Below are positions 34,500 to 42,236 of a DNA stretch of 64,000 nucleotides, piece after piece; the stretch's first letter is position 1; each line of letters starts with the position of its first letter. The stretch is taken from the NCBI RefSeq assembly GCF_000175575.2, contig NZ_CP005986.1:1618125-1682124 (forward strand). The letters run 5' to 3'. This DNA comes from Acidithiobacillus caldus ATCC 51756. Lineage in GTDB: Bacteria; Pseudomonadota; Gammaproteobacteria; Acidithiobacillales; Acidithiobacillaceae. The notes beneath the pieces are model-generated. The model saw only the letters and a program-made list of their open reading frames with translations, was not told the DNA's origin and did not search any database. The translations under genes were made by a program, and so were the position numbers.

Positions 34500-36110
34500 T
34501 TAGGTCAGAGGCTCCCGAGAATCATCGAGTCGATATTCTTGCAAATTGATACCGAGCAATTTAACCTTTTGATAAATTGCACGTGGTGTAACCCCAAACT
34601 CAAGCGCCACATCGCTCACTCGACCATTATAACGACGTAGGCTTTCGTGCAGCAGTCGAGATTCCGCAATATCCCCTTTCTGACGCCTTAGCGCACGAAG
34701 CGAACAACAATCGCTCATGGTTTGCGGGGCTTCCTGTTCAATCACAGTGTCAATGATTTCTCCTGTATTCAACAAAAAAGCCCGCTCTAGTAAGTTTTCC
34801 ATTTCACGCACATTTCCCGGCCAATCATATGCGAATATTTGCTTCCAGGCGCGAGAAGATAATATTCTAATGGGATGATGATGTTTTTCGGATAACCGTC
34901 TAAGAATATGATCAACCAAAGCGGACATATCATCGGGTCTCATACGCAACGGTGGCAAATGAATATGTACGACATTTAGCCGATAATACAGGTCCCTACG
35001 GAATTTTCCATTTCGCACAAGCAAATCCAAATTTTCATTTGTTGCTACAATGATACGTACATCAACCTTTAAAGGTTCTTCTCCACCAACTCGTTCGAAC
35101 TCTCCTTCCTGAACAACCCTCAACAGTTTAACTTGAGCCGCGATAGGTAAGGAGTTGATTTCATCGAGAAACAATGTACCACCATTTGCGCGTTCAAAAA
35201 AACCATGTCGAACCTGATAGGCATTAGTAAATGCCCCGCGCTCGTGGCCAAACAGTTCGGTCTCAATGAGACTTTCGGGAATGGCGCCGCAGTTGATCGC
35301 GATAAAGGGTTTTTCGCTTCTGTCACTTAATGCATGTATAGCTCGAGCAATAATCTCTTTACCTGTGCCTGTTTCACCAGAAATTACAGCACTAGCGGTA
35401 GTCGGCGCAACAATTTCGACGGTCCGGAATGCTGCACGCATAGCTGTAGATTGAGCAATGATACGCGCCCTAGCCCTTTGTTGGGACGCTCTGTTAGACA
35501 GATTATTAGTGCACCTAGTACTAACCAAAGCCTGTTGTATCTGATCATCTGTACTTGCTAGCGATGAATAGACTTGACCATTTTTTATTTGATATTCATC
35601 CCCAGGTTGTTCGTGAGCGACGGCGGGATCCGTGTAAACCAATACTTCGCATACGCCATCGTTAGCTGCGATGCGTTTTCGCAACTCAACTTTGGCATAG
35701 CCGAAACTACGTGCCGCAATAGCTCCAAAAACGCTGGAAGTCATCCGACACAATTCCGGCGCCTCACGCACCGCCTCTCCAAATGGACAGCGATGATTGA
35801 TCACACGCACACAGGGAGCACCGCTTGATGTACTAGAAAATTCTCCCCCAATCTGGTTTTTTATATCCACAATCAGGCTCGCATATTGTTCTTGATTGAG
35901 TGGCATATCCTGCGGCAAGGAACGTTCGGCACGAGCTGCAGTTTCCAAGCAACTCGCAGCAGCCAATCCCATGCGCTCAATGTAGCGCACCCTATCATGT
36001 TCCTGGCTACAGCCAAACTGGCCGGCCACCTTAATGCTTTGTACGATGAATGCTTGCAAGAAGGAAAGTGGGTTTAATTGTCCTAACATAGGATAACCAG
36101 ATTTTGACAT
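34500..36110 (-). CDS. sigma-54-dependent transcriptional activator of the CS2-hydrolase module
   Basis: A 536-residue bacterial enhancer-binding protein. The N-terminal sensor region (residues ~1-200) has a cysteine-rich block with C100, C108, C121 and C154 (V-I-N-H-R-C-P-F-G and L-C-R-M), like methanogen-output-domain-type sensors, and may bind a metal, Fe-S cluster or small ligand. The AAA+ domain has Walker A G-E-T-G-T-G-K-E (244-251) and the sigma-54 contact loop G-A-F-T-N-A (292-297, usually G-A-F-T-G-A). A Fis-type HTH ends the protein. AGGAG precedes the ATG. It most likely activates the sigma-54 promoter at 37142-37157. Confidence 0.88.
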   Translation of the reverse strand: MSKSGYPMLGQLNPLSFLQAFIVQSIKVAGQFGCSQEHDRVRYIERMGLAAASCLETAARAERSLPQDMPLNQEQYASLIVDIKNQIGGEFSSTSSGAPCVRVINHRCPFGEAVREAPELCRMTSSVFGAIAARSFGYAKVELRKRIAANDGVCEVLVYTDPAVAHEQPGDEYQIKNGQVYSSLASTDDQIQQALVSTRCTNNLSNRASQQRARARIIAQSTAMRAAFRTVEIVAPTTASAVISGETGTGKEIIARAIHALSDRSEKPFIAINCGAIPESLIETELFGHERGAFTNAYQVRHGFFERANGGTLFLDEINSLPIAAQVKLLRVVQEGEFERVGGEEPLKVDVRIIVATNENLDLLVRNGKFRRDLYYRLNVVHIHLPPLRMRPDDMSALVDHILRRLSEKHHHPIRILSSRAWKQIFAYDWPGNVREMENLLERAFLLNTGEIIDTVIEQEAPQTMSDCCSLRALRRQKGDIAESRLLHESLRRYNGRVSDVALEFGVTPRAIYQKVKLLGINLQEYRLDDSREPLT

Positions 36111-36173
36111 CAGCGACTCCTATAGCAATCCTTTTTATTATTATAGCACATTTATTGATTCCATAAGGCCCAT

Positions 36174-36416
36174 TCACTTGGGGCCATGCACATGTGCCCG
36201 GCCGGCAGCACATGCTGGACACGGACCAGTTTTGGTCTTAATGGATCGTACAGCAAGCTCACGCCCCCGGCTCATACTCCCGTGCACCGCTGGTGCGCCC
36301 AAAAGTCGAACAGCACGCTCATGGCAATTAGGACAATCCGGACTGGGGGCATCATACGGCTGCATGGCTTCAAGCCGATAGCCGCAGCTCGGGCACTGAA
36401 AATCATATGTAGGCAT
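36174..36416 (-). CDS. FmdB-family zinc-ribbon protein
   Basis: An 80-residue protein that begins M-P-T-Y-D-F-Q-C-P-S-C-G-Y and has a second C-P-N-C, the FmdB/CxxC_CxxC_SSSS zinc ribbon. A C-terminal C-P-A-C-A-A-G adds another cysteine pair. Members sit next to amidase, formamidase and carbon-compound operons and are thought to be regulatory or metal-handling. It lies 60 bp after the CS2-hydrolase-like gene and 63 bp before the sigma-54 activator, on the same strand, so it is probably co-transcribed. Confidence 0.85.
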   Translation of the reverse strand: MPTYDFQCPSCGYRLEAMQPYDAPSPDCPNCHERAVRLLGAPAVHGSMSRGRELAVRSIKTKTGPCPACAAGRAHVHGPK

Positions 36417-36476
36417 TGGATATAACTCCTATTGTGAGAATTGAAGCGTGCGCTATCTGCAACCGATGGCATGAGG

Positions 36477-37076
36477 CTATTTAGCGCCCATGGCCTTGTT
36501 GGTATTAACCTTTTCTCCTATCCTGATGTGAGGCGGACGCAAATGCCCTGTTTCAACCTCCCAAATCCAGCCACTAACCGTTACATGTTTGGGAATCAGC
36601 GGGTGGTTACGGACATACTCCACCTGCCGAGCGCAGGTTTCGTCGACGTCGCTGTACATTTTTATCCACTTGCCAAAAGCACCGGCCTTAATAGTTAACT
36701 CTGGCAAGTCAGGATCGAGTTGGATATTATCCAAGTCAATGCCTTTATCCTTCAAGGCCTTCACAATCGTATCCGTGTGAGCCGACATCATACCGCATTC
36801 GGTATGGTTGATGATTACAATTTCTTCTGTGCCAAAGAAGTTGCAGGTAAGCATGGCTGAGCGAATGGCATCATCGGTGATAAGTCCACCTGCGTTCCTG
36901 AACACATGTGCATCACCCTGATCTCCACGAATGCCGAGTGCTTCGTCCACTGGTAGGCGTTCGTCCATGCAAGCACATACCCAGAGCCGCCGGTTGTTGG
37001 GAATACCCATCTGGCGCCGTAAAGCCCATCGCTTATGACCTTCAAAATCGCTCTCAAGTTGTTGTTTCAAACTCAT
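36477..37076 (-). CDS. beta-carbonic anhydrase family protein of the CS2/COS hydrolase branch
   Basis: A 199-residue zinc enzyme. Zn ligands are C36 (C-M-D-E-R), H91 and C94 (H-T-E-C-G-M), with the D38/R40 dyad. Several blocks match, from memory, the Acidianus CS2 hydrolase more than ordinary carbonic anhydrases: G-I-P-N-N-R-R-L-W-V, R-N-A-G-G-x-x-T-D-D-A-I-R-S-A, N-F-F-G-T-x-E-I, Q-L-D-P-x-L-P, R-N-H-P-L-I-P-K and E-V-E-T. Such enzymes convert CS2 and COS to H2S and CO2 and do not hydrate CO2. Acidithiobacillus thiooxidans strains have homologues. A sigma-54 promoter lies upstream and AAGGAG precedes the ATG. A plain carbonic anhydrase is the alternative. Confidence 0.85.
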   Translation of the reverse strand: MSLKQQLESDFEGHKRWALRRQMGIPNNRRLWVCACMDERLPVDEALGIRGDQGDAHVFRNAGGLITDDAIRSAMLTCNFFGTEEIVIINHTECGMMSAHTDTIVKALKDKGIDLDNIQLDPDLPELTIKAGAFGKWIKMYSDVDETCARQVEYVRNHPLIPKHVTVSGWIWEVETGHLRPPHIRIGEKVNTNKAMGAK

Positions 37077-37141
37077 GGTATCTCTCCTTTCTCTCTACTG
37101 GAAACATCCTACCGGACAATTGCAGATAGCGCCCATATCTC

Positions 37142-37157
37142 AGCAAAATGCGTGCCC
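37142..37157 (-). promoter_or_regulatory. sigma-54 (-24/-12) promoter of the CS2-hydrolase-like gene
   Basis: The minus strand reads GGGCACGCATTTTGCT. The GGCACG and TTGCT boxes match the sigma-54 consensus TGGCACG-N4-TTGCW, except T to G at its first base, with the required GG-N10-GC spacing. Transcription would start near 37131, leaving a ~55-nt leader before ATG 37076. A sigma-54 activator gene lies in the same cluster. Confidence 0.85.
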
Positions 37158-37192
37158 ACAATAATAACAAATAGAAACAGCATGTTGTATCG

Positions 37193-37213
37193 TTCAATGA
37201 ATTGACTATTGAA
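37193..37213. promoter_or_regulatory. candidate activator site TTCAAT-N9-ATTGAA
   Basis: An inverted repeat 60-80 bp upstream of the predicted sigma-54 start. Enhancer-binding proteins usually bind dyads at such distances. The surrounding DNA is AT-rich, which suits looping but also makes chance dyads likelier. Confidence 0.35.
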
Positions 37214-37278
37214 GTCACACTTCTAAACAATATTATTTGTTCTACTGAATAGTTTTTATAATCATTGAGTTATATGAG

Positions 37279-37293
37279 TGAAGCGATGCTTCA
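37279..37293. promoter_or_regulatory. candidate activator site TGAAGC-GAT-GCTTCA
   Basis: A perfect 6-bp dyad with a 3-bp spacer, about 150 bp upstream of the predicted sigma-54 transcription start, within the usual range for upstream activator sequences. The 170 bp beyond it up to IS66 copy B hold no gene I can support. Confidence 0.4.
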
Positions 37294-37546
37294 TACGATT
37301 TGCATGCCTGGTTCTTGATGGTCTTGGCACCGGAAGGATCGCCACATATTGGTCTTCGATCTCTCTCGCCACTTTGGATTGCGGCTTGCAGGGCAAGGAG
37401 GCGGCACCGGTCGCCGACACCGCTTGCATGGCACCACAACAACGTTATAAGGGTCTAATCAACCGTAACCGTTCAAACCGCACCGTACTTCCCGGCCTGA
37501 CCTGCGCGCCATAACCTGTTCCTGCATTTACATACAGGAGCGCGAT

Positions 37547-37843
37547 ATGAAGCAGCGGTACAGCAGGGCCGACTGGCAACGACTGATCGACGAACAAGGG
37601 GTCAGCGGCCTGACGCAAAGAGCATTCTGTGCCCAAGCCGGTGTAGCCGTGGCGACCTTTGGTTATTGGAAGCGCAAGCTGCGGGCCGATAGTGCAGGCT
37701 TAGCCGAGGATCCCGCCAGTGCCCGAGGCGGCTCATTGAACGATTGGCTCGAGCTGGCACCCGAGGTCTCTGAGCCAGCGCGTGGCTGGCACATCGAGCT
37801 CGATCTGGGCAATGGGGTGTGTCTGCGGCTACGCCAAGGCTGA
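37547..37843 (+). CDS. tnpA: IS66 accessory protein TnpA, copy B
   Basis: A 98-residue HTH protein with the same translation as copy A: an HTH around S-G-L-T-Q-R-A-F-C-A-Q-A-G-V and a basic W-K-R-K-L segment. An AGGAGC site lies before the ATG. First gene of the intact IS66 operon. Confidence 0.93.
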   Translation: MKQRYSRADWQRLIDEQGVSGLTQRAFCAQAGVAVATFGYWKRKLRADSAGLAEDPASARGGSLNDWLELAPEVSEPARGWHIELDLGNGVCLRLRQG

Positions 37844-37845
37844 CC

Positions 37846-38226
37846 ATGCTGGTCCCCGGGTCGGCCGTCCTCCGGGTATGGCTGTATACGCCGCCTGCGG
37901 ACCTGCGCAAGTCCTTCGATGGGCTCAGCGCCCTGGTGCGACAGAAGTTAGCCGAGGATCCGGCCAGCGGCCAATTGTTCGTGTTCATCAACCGCAGGCG
38001 CACGCAGCTCAAGGTGCTGTACTTCGAGCAGGGCGGTTACTGCCTGTGGAGCAAGCGCCTGGAAGCGGGCCGCTTTTATGTGGATGGCCGGGGCGGTGAC
38101 AGGCGGATGCTGAGCTGGACGGAGCTGAAGCTGATCATCGAAGGCATCGATCTGTCCTCGCTGCGCCGCTTCAAACGCTTCGAAAAAGGCAGAAATCATA
38201 GCCTCGGGAGACCCGAAAAGGTATAA
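37846..38226 (+). CDS. tnpB: IS66 accessory protein TnpB, copy B
   Basis: A 126-residue IS66 Orf2-type protein beginning M-L-V-P-G-S-A-V-L-R-V-W, with D-L-R-K-S-F-D-G-L and F-V-F-I-N-R-R-R. The two residue differences from copy A (Arg for Gln, Gly for Cys) are the only ones I noticed between the elements' proteins. The stop overlaps tnpC as TAATG. Confidence 0.93.
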   Translation: MLVPGSAVLRVWLYTPPADLRKSFDGLSALVRQKLAEDPASGQLFVFINRRRTQLKVLYFEQGGYCLWSKRLEAGRFYVDGRGGDRRMLSWTELKLIIEGIDLSSLRRFKRFEKGRNHSLGRPEKV

Positions 38227-39797
38227 TGCCGTGCATGCAACTGTCGGACTGCACAGCAAAAAATACCTTCTCCCCTGGGGGAGATCCGACCGCGGTCATC
38301 CAGGCCCTTCGCGCCGAAATCGCCTCGCTCAAACAGCAACTCGACTGGTTCAAGCGGCAGCTGTTCGGGCGCAAGTCCGAGAAGCGGATCCTCGAACATC
38401 CCAATCAGCTCGATCTCAGCACTCTGCTGGGCGATGCCCCACCGGCGGCCGATCCTACGCCCACCGAAGAGATCAGCTATCGGCGGCGCAAGCCAAAGCA
38501 GCGCAACGCCGACGATGTGACCGATGCCGGTCTGCGCTTCGGCCCCGATGTCCCCGTCGAGGTGATCGAACTCTCCGCGCCCGAGTTCCATGGCCCCGAT
38601 GCCGATCAGTACGAGGTGATCGATTACCAGATCACCCGCCGTCTGGCCCAGCGTCCCGGCAGCTACGTGGTGCTCGAGTACCGCCGCCCGGTATGGCGGC
38701 ACAAGGCCTCCTCCAGCCTGCGGGAAGTGCCGGCCCCTGCCGCGGTGTTCGCGGGTAGCCTCGCCGATGTCAGCCTGCTGGCCGGCATCCTGGTGGACAA
38801 ATTCTGCTACCACCTCCCGCTCTATCGTCAACACCAGCGACTCCAGGACGCCGGTATCACCCTGAGTCGCAGTACGCTGACGAACTACACCCAACGGGCC
38901 ATTGAGCTCCTGCGCCCCATCTACGATGCTCAGTGGCGGCACATCCTGCAGAGCCGTGTGCTGGCGATGGACGAGACGCCGATCAAGGCGGGGCGCAAGA
39001 AGCCGGGTCAGCTGCAGGCCACCTGGTACTGGCCGATCCATGGAGAGGACGACGAGTTGTGCTTTACCTGGTCGACGAGCCGTGGCAGCGCCCACGTGGA
39101 GCAACAGCTCGCGGGCTTTGCCGGCGTGCTGCTCAGTGATGGTTATGCGGCCTACGACCGCTATGCCAAATCCCGACCACAGGTGACTCGGGCCCAGTGT
39201 TGGGCACACACCCGGCGCTACTTTGAGCGGGCCAAGGACCAGGACCCGGCGGCGCAGGAGGCCCTCACCCGGATCGGCGCACTGTACCGGGTCGAACAGC
39301 AGATTCGAGAACAGGGACTCGAAGGCGAACCGAAGCGCGACTACCGCAGCCGCCATGCCGGCCCGATGGCCGAGGCTTTCTTCAGCTGGTGTCACCAGCA
39401 ACGCCAACGCATGGATCTGCTCAACAGCGATCCTTTGGCCAAGGCCTTGGTCTATGCCGAGAATCACCAGGCTCAGCTCAAGGTCTACCTGAACGATCCC
39501 GAGGTGCCCATCGATACCAATCATCTGGAGCGGGCCCTGCGGGTCATCCCGATGGGGCGCAAGAACTGGCTGTTCTGCTGGAGCGAGGTGGGGGCAAGGC
39601 ACGTTGGCATCATCCAGAGCCTGCTGACCACCTGCCGACTACATCACGTCGATCCCTACACCTACCTGGTGGATGTCCTGCAACGGGTCGCCCTGCACCC
39701 GGCCCGAGATGTGGAAGCACTGACCCCACGGGTCTGGAAAGACCGCTTTGCCAACAACCCGCTGCGCTCGGATCTCGACCATGCCCATGGACATTGA
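38226..39797 (+). CDS. tnpC: IS66 transposase TnpC, copy B
   Basis: A 523-residue DDE transposase identical in translation to copy A, with M-D-E-T-P-I-K, S-D-G-Y-A-A-Y and N-H-L-E-R-A-L-R catalytic-region blocks and a C-terminal P-Y-T-Y-L-V-D-V-L. It is intact. Given the target duplication around the element, it is probably functional. Confidence 0.95.
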   Translation: MPCMQLSDCTAKNTFSPGGDPTAVIQALRAEIASLKQQLDWFKRQLFGRKSEKRILEHPNQLDLSTLLGDAPPAADPTPTEEISYRRRKPKQRNADDVTDAGLRFGPDVPVEVIELSAPEFHGPDADQYEVIDYQITRRLAQRPGSYVVLEYRRPVWRHKASSSLREVPAPAAVFAGSLADVSLLAGILVDKFCYHLPLYRQHQRLQDAGITLSRSTLTNYTQRAIELLRPIYDAQWRHILQSRVLAMDETPIKAGRKKPGQLQATWYWPIHGEDDELCFTWSTSRGSAHVEQQLAGFAGVLLSDGYAAYDRYAKSRPQVTRAQCWAHTRRYFERAKDQDPAAQEALTRIGALYRVEQQIREQGLEGEPKRDYRSRHAGPMAEAFFSWCHQQRQRMDLLNSDPLAKALVYAENHQAQLKVYLNDPEVPIDTNHLERALRVIPMGRKNWLFCWSEVGARHVGIIQSLLTTCRLHHVDPYTYLVDVLQRVALHPARDVEALTPRVWKDRFANNPLRSDLDHAHGH

Positions 39798-40098
39798 CGG
39801 CCTGAGCTTCGAGGAACTGCTGGAACTCAACCAGCGCGTGGTGGCGCGCCTGAAAATGCTCGAGTCGATGCAGGCGCACCTGGAGATGATGCGCTTCCAT
39901 CCCGGTCAGCGCGTCAGCTTTGCCCACCAGGGGGGACGCTTGATGGGCACGGTGGTCAAGTATAACCGCAAGACCGTCACCGTGGTCACCGACAACCGCC
40001 AGAGCTGGAATGTCCCACCCCATCTGCTCTCACCGGTAAAGGACGCCAGACCCACCCAACCCCACCAGCCGACCGCCGATAAAAAACGACTCAGATAA
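39781..40098 (+). CDS. fourth (accessory) ORF of IS66, copy B
   Basis: A ~105-residue protein overlapping the end of tnpC. Starts at 39781 and 39787 are both ATG. A helical front with L-E-L-N-Q-R-V-V-A-R-L precedes a beta-rich G-Q-R-V-S-F..G-T-V-V-K-Y block. It ends 39 bp before the right IS end, so it belongs to the element and is kept intact in both copies. Confidence 0.65.
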   Translation: MPMDIDGLSFEELLELNQRVVARLKMLESMQAHLEMMRFHPGQRVSFAHQGGRLMGTVVKYNRKTVTVVTDNRQSWNVPPHLLSPVKDARPTQPHQPTADKKRLR

Positions 40099-40189
40099 CC
40101 TCGCTTGGGACAATAGCGGTCTAGTTTGGACGGTTACAATCAACCCACCTTTCTGAATTTTTCGTCTGCGCCGCCCCGAGACGGATTCA

Positions 40190-40400
40190 GCGGCGACAAC
40201 TATCCGGCAAGGGGAACGCCTTCTGTGGCCATGCCTTTGTCTTCCGTAATCGACGAGCAGTCCGGCTCAAACTGCTGCTCTGGGACGGTCTTGGCTTCTA
40301 GCTGCTCTATCGCCAACTGGTTCAGGTTTTTGCCCTGGCCGAAGGCGGTGGCGGGGCCCGTCGAGTTGTCGGCGGCGCAGTGGGCGATGCTGGTGGAGGG
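40190..40400 (+). pseudogene. decayed tnpB of a different IS66-family element
   Basis: The plus strand reads H-A-F-V-F-R-N-R-R-A-V-R-L-K-L-L-L-W-D-G-L-G-F, then a stop, then L-L-Y-R-Q-L-V-Q and, after a frameshift, P-W-P. This is the IS66 Orf2 pattern (F-V-F-R-N-R-R..K-L-L-x-W-D-G-x-G-F). It is too diverged to come from copies A/B and marks an older IS66 insertion. Confidence 0.7.
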
Positions 40401-40527
40401 CGGCCGTGGACACCGCTGCCAGCCCTCGAAAAATGCGCGCCGAAGATACCCTGATGGTTTGTATCGGTCTTCTCGGTTCTGATAAATACTGAGACGCTCC
40501 CTGGAGGGAGGTCAAGATCGGCAAATA

Positions 40528-40995
40528 CTATGGGCTGGTCTGCAGGAGGGGACGAACCAGGATCTCCTCCGCCAAGACATTGTCTGGCTGGGCGAAGCTG
40601 TAGACGAGGGCTTGGGCCACATCTTCCGGATGAAGCGCGTCCAGGGACCTGCGCCGTTCGCGCATCGCTTCCGCTGGGACATTGTTACCCCATTCGGTCC
40701 ATACTGCGCCGGGCTCGATCAGCGCCACGCGGATGCCCTCTGCGGCAAGCTCTTTGCGCAGGGCATCGTGAAAACCGACCACGGCAAACTTTGTGGCGTT
40801 ATAAACCGACCATCCGGCAATGCCATAGCGGCCACCGCCGCTGGATACCGTGGAAATCACGGCGCCGGGGCGTCCCCTGAGCCAGGGGATCGCGGCATGG
40901 GTGCAATGCAGTATTCCGTAGAGATTGGCGTCGATGGTGCGCTGCCATTCCTCTGCCTTGCTCACGGCAAAATGAATTACCGCAGACCCATCCAC
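40528..40995 (-). pseudogene. short-chain dehydrogenase/reductase, N-terminal part missing
   Basis: The last ~155 residues of an SDR: V-S-S (catalytic Ser region), Y-N-A-T-K (Tyr-x-x-x-Lys), I-E-P-G-A-V-W-T and a normal C-terminal end. The nucleotide-binding Rossmann start (T-G-x-x-x-G-x-G) and ~90 residues are missing. The frame begins right after the aldo/keto reductase stop, so the 5' part was lost by deletion. Probably non-functional. Confidence 0.8.
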
Positions 40996-41035
40996 GGTCG
41001 CCTATCACCCGGACGCTACCCCGGATGTCGCCCTC

Positions 41036-42046
41036 TCACTCATCGCTGTTCTGTCTGCTTACCATCCATTGCGGGTAGAGAGGGGCCGGGGCGGTTATTG
41101 CCGATAGGCGCGCCACATCTTCTCCGGTCAATCGGACCTGAACGGCCCCGAGATTGTCTTTCAATTGTTCCATTCTTTTTGCCCCGATGATCACGGAGCT
41201 GATTCCCGACTGGGCGAGGAGCCAGGCGATGGCTACCTGGGGAATGGTCGCACCGATCTTCTGGGCGATGGACTCGGCGGCTTCAACGGCGTCATAGCCA
41301 TGCACCTGGTCGATGGGCGGGAAATCAAAGTCCTTCCGTCTGCCGTCCGCAGGCGCGGATGTATCCCGACGATACTTGCCGGTGAGAAAGCCGCCGGACA
41401 GAGGCGACCAAGGGAGGACTCCAAGACCCTGCTCGCGACACAGGGGGAGCAGTTCGTGTTCCAGATCTCGTCCGACCAGAGAGTAGTAGGCCTGCAAGGA
41501 GGAGAAACCCGTCCATTGGCCGGCATCCGCTAACGCCTGCGCCCGGGCGATGTGTCGAGCCGGCCAGTTGGAGCAGCCCGCATAGAGCACTTTGCCGCTG
41601 CGCACCAGGTCATCGAGGGCACGCAGCGTTTCGTCCATGGGTGTATGGCAATCCCAGCCATGGACCTGGTAGAGATCGATACGGTCCGTGCCCAGGCGGC
41701 GCAGGCTGGCATGGCAGGCCGTCATGATGTGCTTGCGGGAAAGGCCGGTTCCATTGGGGTCCACATCACTCATGCTGCCGCGCACCTTGGTGGCGATGAC
41801 GGCGGCGTCTCTCTCTATCCCTATGTTTTTCAGTGCTTTTCCCAGAATCTCTTCGGACTCTCCACGGGAATAAATGTCCGCGGTATCGAAGAAATTGATG
41901 CCTGATTCCCAGGCGCGGCGCACGATCTCGTCGGCCTCCTTCTGGGCAACCGTTGCGATATGGTAAAAATCGGAGCCGAAGGTCATGGTTCCTAAGCAAA
42001 GAGTGGAGACCTTCATACCGGTACGGCCGAGTTGACGATATTCCAT
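41036..42046 (-). CDS. aldo/keto reductase
   Basis: A 336-residue NADPH-dependent (beta/alpha)8-barrel reductase of the YajO/AKR-YghZ-like group. It starts M-E-Y-R-Q-L-G-R-T-G-M-K-V-S-T-L-C-L-G-T-M. The catalytic set is D-T-A-D-I-Y-S-R-G-x-S-E (Asp, Tyr), a Lys in I-A-T-K-V-R and a His in Y-Q-V-H-G-W-D. ATG 42046 is preferred over 42106. It would reduce aldehydes or ketones. An SDR remnant follows on the same strand. Confidence 0.9.
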   Translation of the reverse strand: MEYRQLGRTGMKVSTLCLGTMTFGSDFYHIATVAQKEADEIVRRAWESGINFFDTADIYSRGESEEILGKALKNIGIERDAAVIATKVRGSMSDVDPNGTGLSRKHIMTACHASLRRLGTDRIDLYQVHGWDCHTPMDETLRALDDLVRSGKVLYAGCSNWPARHIARAQALADAGQWTGFSSLQAYYSLVGRDLEHELLPLCREQGLGVLPWSPLSGGFLTGKYRRDTSAPADGRRKDFDFPPIDQVHGYDAVEAAESIAQKIGATIPQVAIAWLLAQSGISSVIIGAKRMEQLKDNLGAVQVRLTGEDVARLSAITAPAPLYPQWMVSRQNSDE

Positions 42047-42236
42047 AGGTTCACCTCGCGAATGGAAAGCTACGAACTTTGGGGCAGGCAGAGGAAGTAA
42101 TCTCATCCTCCACTACCAGAGATTGGCGATATCCCCGGCACTTGTGCCATGAGGGTCACGCAGATATCCGGTGATCGTAGTGAGTGAATGTAGATTTAAG
42201 CGATGCTACCTTTGCTTTGTGAATCCTCCTTGCAAG

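Larger units (their letters stand above)
37465..40137 (+). mobile_element. IS66-family insertion sequence, copy B, with 8-bp target duplication
   Basis: A 2,673-bp element, inverted relative to copy A. Ends are GTAACCGTTCAAACCGC (37465) and GTTTGGACGGTTAC (to 40137). The 8-mer AATCAACC lies directly on both sides (37457-37464 and 40138-40145), a perfect IS66-type target duplication. Copy B is therefore a simple, probably recent insertion. Confidence 0.96.

Noticed and set aside
37294-37464. Possible decayed IstB Walker region on the plus strand (G-T-G-R)
   Set aside because: The orientation is opposite to the istB end at 34330 and similarity is limited to a few residues.
31446-40137. Simple composite transposon carrying the CS2-hydrolase module
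   Set aside because: The outer flanks (GTTCCAAC and AATCAACC) do not match, and copy B has its own complete target duplication, so the segment did not arrive here as one unit bounded by these two copies.
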